A stretch of 20,052 nt of DNA. Origin: Muribaculaceae bacterium (GTDB taxonomy: Bacteria > Bacteroidota > Bacteroidia > Bacteroidales > Muribaculaceae). This document shows, piece after piece, positions 16,924 through 20,052 of this stretch (within the stretch, counting starts at the first letter, position 1; each line of letters begins with the position of its first letter). The notes beneath the pieces were generated by a model, which saw nothing but the letters and a program-made list of their open reading frames with translations, ran no database searches and had not been told where the DNA came from. A program made the position numbers and the translations under genes. The stretch is taken from assembly GCA_024400895.1 (NCBI GenBank), contig JAKSMA010000013.1:1-20052 (forward strand), given 5' to 3'.

Positions 16924-18681
16924 TTATTCGTTTGGGGTTAGGGTGAAGGAGACTACATTCTGGTGGAATGTGTAGGAGTAGGTGATATCTTTTGCTAATG
17001 CTTGGATTACCTCGAGGCCAAGTCCACCTTCAATTCTGTCTTCAATGTTTGCTGTTACTTTTGATGGCTCTGTAGGGTTGTATGGAGCTCCATCATCGTG
17101 CAACACAAATTTTATTTTTCCGTCGGTTGCTGCTACGCGTATGTCGACATGAGATGCTTTTCCGTGTTTAATGGAATTTTGCGCGAGCTCATCAACTGTC
17201 AGAGTGGTTTGAACAGCATCTGCGATGTTTGTTCCACATTCATTGGTCAAGAAGTTTTGCAGTTCCTCCATTGTAGAGTCAAGTTCTCGTATACTTGCCG
17301 ATACTGTGGTGTCAAATATATGGTCAGCCGTCTTTTTAGGCACGAGGAAAAATACTGATGTAGTTTTGTCGTTTATCCATTTATAGACGACGTAAGGCAA
17401 TAATCCTGCCACTACGAGCATCTGTCCAATGAAGAATCCCCACCATGGTGCAATGCCGCAATCGTGTTGGCACATGATGCGGAACATAATCATAGGAAGC
17501 AAGGGCTGTGCTGTGGAAATAAACATTGCCAGCGACTTGTGACCATAAATTTGATATATCGGAATGAGGATGAATACAAAGCTTTGAGCCGCAATATTTA
17601 GTGCAAATATCGGTATACCCACTCCTGCAATATTAAAGGCTTCAGCGTGGCTTACAGCATTCACACCAAAAATATTTGCGATTGTGCCTGGCATGAAAAT
17701 CAAGAATGCACAGTATGCAGCCATGCTAATGAGCATGAAGCGATAAGCGTGCTTAATGACCATCAATACACCTGCATTGTCGTCGGAGCCTTTCAGCACT
17801 GTAGCCACAGGATTAAATGCCGACATAGTGCCAGAAAGGATAATCATAGAGAATCCGAGAAGATTGTTGCAAATGGCCATCACTTCCATACCCTGATTGC
17901 CGAGGAATGTGATAGCTGCGTCGTTGCTACCGGTCATGCGCACGGCAATGAGAGCTGTGGAAATGCCGATAGGAATGCCCATTACAAAAATCTTTCCTAA
18001 AAGCTTCCCGCTGAATGAAGGAATGCGGAATTGCAGGGTATCGGATTTGCGGAAATGTAACAAAAGTATACCACAAGCCACAATGTAGGAAAGGTTTGAC
18101 GACCAAGCTGCACCTTCAACATCCCATTTGAAAAAGTAGATAAAAATGTATCCAAGCACCACATGCGAAATTTCTGAGGCCACAGTGGCTGTTGTAACTA
18201 ATTTGGGCTCACCATCGACCGCCACATATTGCATGAGGGCTATCATCATAGTGTAGGGGATTGCTCCAAGCAACAGCACATTGAGATAACGAGCTGTGTA
18301 TTCGCGCATGTTTCCACCCTCAGAGCAAAGGAGATCGGTGAGAGAGTCGAATCCAACCACAGTGAAGAGCATTGCCACTATACCAAGCACTGCAATAGCA
18401 ATTATTGTGGTAGAGAATATTCTGTTGGCTTGTTTGCGATCCTGATTGCCGATAGCCATTCCGGCAAGCATAGCGCCACCTTGAATAAATAGCGAGGCGA
18501 TGGCAAACAGAATCTGTGCCACTGGTTTTGTGATATTTACACCCGCCATTGCCTCAGGACTGATGAAATGGCTGAGCATCAAGGCATCAATCAGTTGTCC
18601 CGCCTGAGTGCCGAGCACTGTCAGCACCGAGGCAAGAAGGAAACTGTTGAATGCTTTATTTACGAGCTTATCGTTACGCAT
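16924..18681 (-). CDS. MATE-family transporter fused to a GHKL (RsbW/SpoIIAB-like) ATPase domain
   Basis: The protein is 585 residues from the ATG at 18681; an in-frame TTG at 18705 would add eight. Residues 1-450 resemble a MATE exporter of the MOP superfamily, with about 12 hydrophobic segments in two halves (for example QAGQLIDALMLSHFISPEAM near the start and MGIPIGISTALIAVRMTGSN in the second half). Residues from about 460 form a cytosolic GHKL domain. It has an N-box (ELAQNSIKHG, E498 and N502), a D-x-G box (HDDGAPYNP, D529-G531) and a G-x-G-L box (GGLGL, 552-556), so ATP binding looks intact. These boxes fit RsbW/SpoIIAB Ser/Thr kinases. MATE proteins use Na+ or H+ gradients, so the domain is probably regulatory. 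It follows the NRPS-like gene by 27 bp and is likely co-transcribed. Confidence 0.9.
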   Translation of the reverse strand: MRNDKLVNKAFNSFLLASVLTVLGTQAGQLIDALMLSHFISPEAMAGVNITKPVAQILFAIASLFIQGGAMLAGMAIGNQDRKQANRIFSTTIIAIAVLGIVAMLFTVVGFDSLTDLLCSEGGNMREYTARYLNVLLLGAIPYTMMIALMQYVAVDGEPKLVTTATVASEISHVVLGYIFIYFFKWDVEGAAWSSNLSYIVACGILLLHFRKSDTLQFRIPSFSGKLLGKIFVMGIPIGISTALIAVRMTGSNDAAITFLGNQGMEVMAICNNLLGFSMIILSGTMSAFNPVATVLKGSDDNAGVLMVIKHAYRFMLISMAAYCAFLIFMPGTIANIFGVNAVSHAEAFNIAGVGIPIFALNIAAQSFVFILIPIYQIYGHKSLAMFISTAQPLLPMIMFRIMCQHDCGIAPWWGFFIGQMLVVAGLLPYVVYKWINDKTTSVFFLVPKKTADHIFDTTVSASIRELDSTMEELQNFLTNECGTNIADAVQTTLTVDELAQNSIKHGKASHVDIRVAATDGKIKFVLHDDGAPYNPTEPSKVTANIEDRIEGGLGLEVIQALAKDITYSYTFHQNVVSFTLTPNE

Positions 18682-18708
18682 ATCGAAATAATTTTTCTGT
18701 ATCAATGA

Positions 18709-20052
18709 TTAGAGATCAAAGAAATCAAGGCCAGCGAGTGATTTGATGAATCGCTCTACATAGTCCCACGAGGTGTAAGGCCAAGAGAAGCCGAGTCGGT
18801 GGAGCACTTGTGTGGTGAATTGGTTGTCGTAGTCGATATATTCCACTTTTGTGCCAGCACTGCCTGCGTATGCCATCAGTGGGCGTAGGCGGAGCACTTT
18901 GCTGCTTTCATTGCTTGCCTCGAGAAGAATATTCTTCAGTTCATCTTCTTCCACAGCCTTAATCTCGTTGATGTTCCTCATTCCCTTGAGCACATCGCCC
19001 ATAGGCAGGCGGTGATTGTTGGTTGGATGGAACACGATATTCTCCTTCGGAGTGGTGGCAAGAAGTAGAATTGCACGACTCACTTCATCAATAGGCGAGA
19101 ACTCGCACATCTGATCGAGAGAGGCAAACGAGCAAGCACCCAGTGTTTGGTAGGCACGGAGTGTGGCCATGAAGTTGTTTGATTGGAAGTTCATTTGGAA
19201 CTCGCCATCGGTGTTGCGTGCCGAAAGGTTGCCCACACGCATGATTTTTGCCGATAAGCCGTGGTGTTCTATTGCTTCCAGAATGATTTGCTCTGCCACA
19301 TATTTAGAGTGGGCATATTGGTTGTCGAGCACTTGACCGAAGTCGAGCTGTTGTTCAGACAGTTTGACATCACCTGCTGGAATGCCATTGATCTTATGAC
19401 CAGCCACACTGATAGTCGACACGTGAACTAATCTTGAATCGCTTTCCACACACCATTGAATGAGGTTGCGAACAGAATTCACATTCACTTCTTCAATATC
19501 GTTGCCTGTGGAGAAGTGCTTCACATTTGCAAGACAGTTGATGACTGTGAGATTGCGATATTCCAACTTCATCAGAGAATTGATGTCCATTACATTCGTT
19601 TCAACGATAATCAAACGATTGTTCAGCAATTCTTCGAATGACTGTTCAAAGTAGTAATAGAGCATAGTCATCAGGCGTTCTTCAGCTTTCACACCGTCTT
19701 TGCCGCGGATTGGACAATAAACCTTCACGTCATACTCTGTGAGCAGATGATAGAGGATGTGGATGCCCAAATAGCCAGTGGCACCTGTGAGCAGCACATC
19801 GCCAATCTCCATTCGTTCGCTACTACGGAAATTGTCGAGGGTGTTTTGGGCAAGCACTGGAGTGAATGTGTTGACTGATGCAACAGGGAATTCCTCTTTT
19901 GCCTTTTCTTCTTCAGCTGGATCGGCACCGGTGAAGATTGCCAGGTCGCGAGGTGTTGGGTTGGCAAACACATCTTGGAATGCCACCTTATAGCCCAGCT
20001 TTGTGGCTTCAATCACCACTTTGATAACTACAAGTGAAGTGCCGCCGAGCTC
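18709..20052 (-). CDS. NRPS-like enzyme, C-terminal carrier and thioester-reductase domains (5' part outside window)
   Basis: The frame is open to the window edge, so 447 C-terminal residues are visible. The first residues read ELGGTSLVVIKVV, a carrier-protein motif in which Ser6 would carry phosphopantetheine. The carrier ends with AFQDVFANPTPRDLA. After a linker comes an extended SDR-type thioester-reductase domain: the NAD(P)H motif GATGYLG (residues 90-96), HVSTISVAG with Ser212, and the catalytic pair YAHSK (Tyr246, Lys250). Such domains release a carrier-bound acyl or peptidyl chain as an aldehyde or alcohol. An adenylation domain is expected upstream, beyond the edge. The final GFSWPYTSWDYVERFI resembles gut NRPS-like reductases. 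The transporter gene follows directly, suggesting product handling. Confidence 0.9.
   Translation of the reverse strand, partial: ELGGTSLVVIKVVIEATKLGYKVAFQDVFANPTPRDLAIFTGADPAEEEKAKEEFPVASVNTFTPVLAQNTLDNFRSSERMEIGDVLLTGATGYLGIHILYHLLTEYDVKVYCPIRGKDGVKAEERLMTMLYYYFEQSFEELLNNRLIIVETNVMDINSLMKLEYRNLTVINCLANVKHFSTGNDIEEVNVNSVRNLIQWCVESDSRLVHVSTISVAGHKINGIPAGDVKLSEQQLDFGQVLDNQYAHSKYVAEQIILEAIEHHGLSAKIMRVGNLSARNTDGEFQMNFQSNNFMATLRAYQTLGACSFASLDQMCEFSPIDEVSRAILLLATTPKENIVFHPTNNHRLPMGDVLKGMRNINEIKAVEEDELKNILLEASNESSKVLRLRPLMAYAGSAGTKVEYIDYDNQFTTQVLHRLGFSWPYTSWDYVERFIKSLAGLDFFDL

Noticed and set aside
18682..18705. TTG start for the MATE-GHKL fusion
   Set aside because: The ATG at 18681 is a better start and the added eight residues show no conserved feature; this cannot be excluded from sequence alone.

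Overview
The window looks like a chromosomal piece of a Bacteroidales bacterium, most probably Prevotella-like. The genus is an inference from protein resemblance and gene order. Supporting signs are: the order fusA-rpsJ with no tuf between them; map between secY and infA; almost no Shine-Dalgarno sequences before start codons; boxes of the Bacteroidetes -7 type (TAnnTTTG); and zinc-free forms of S14, S4 and L36. No rRNA, tRNA, CRISPR array, insertion sequence or prophage is visible.

Region 1 (1-15992, + strand) is one long ribosomal-protein superoperon made of the joined str, S10, spc and alpha blocks. It opens inside fusA (EF-G) and continues rpsJ-rplC-rplD-rplW-rplB-rpsS-rplV-rpsC-rplP-rpmC-rpsQ (S10 block). 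The spc block follows: rplN-rplX-rplE-rpsN-rpsH-rplF-rplR-rpsE-rpmD-rplO-secY-map-infA-rpmJ. The alpha block closes it: rpsM-rpsK-rpsD-rpoA-rplQ. Two genes, rpmD and rpmJ, are very short. Gaps are mostly under 50 bp and two junctions overlap as TAATG. The unit ends at two consecutive hairpins, the second a strong intrinsic terminator. Possible internal control points are a promoter-like box before rpsM, a 152-bp leader with two hairpins before rpsD, a small hairpin before rpsH, and two isolated strong Shine-Dalgarno sites before rplW and rplF. The products build both ribosomal subunits and supply EF-G, IF-1, the Sec channel, N-terminal Met removal and the RNA polymerase alpha subunit.

Region 2 (15993-16860) holds one AT-rich gene on the - strand for a 232-residue protein I do not recognise. 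Its base composition differs sharply from both flanks, which suggests acquired DNA.

Region 3 (16924-20052, - strand) is the end of a second operon. Its first visible gene, cut by the window edge, encodes the carrier-protein end and terminal thioester-reductase domain of an NRPS-like enzyme. The next gene encodes a MATE-family membrane transporter with an RsbW/SpoIIAB-like GHKL ATPase (Ser/Thr kinase-type) domain fused to its C-terminus. A hairpin with a T-rich tail ends the operon. Together they suggest a small molecule that is released reductively from a carrier protein and handled by a transporter carrying a partner-switching kinase domain. This is the most unusual content of the window.
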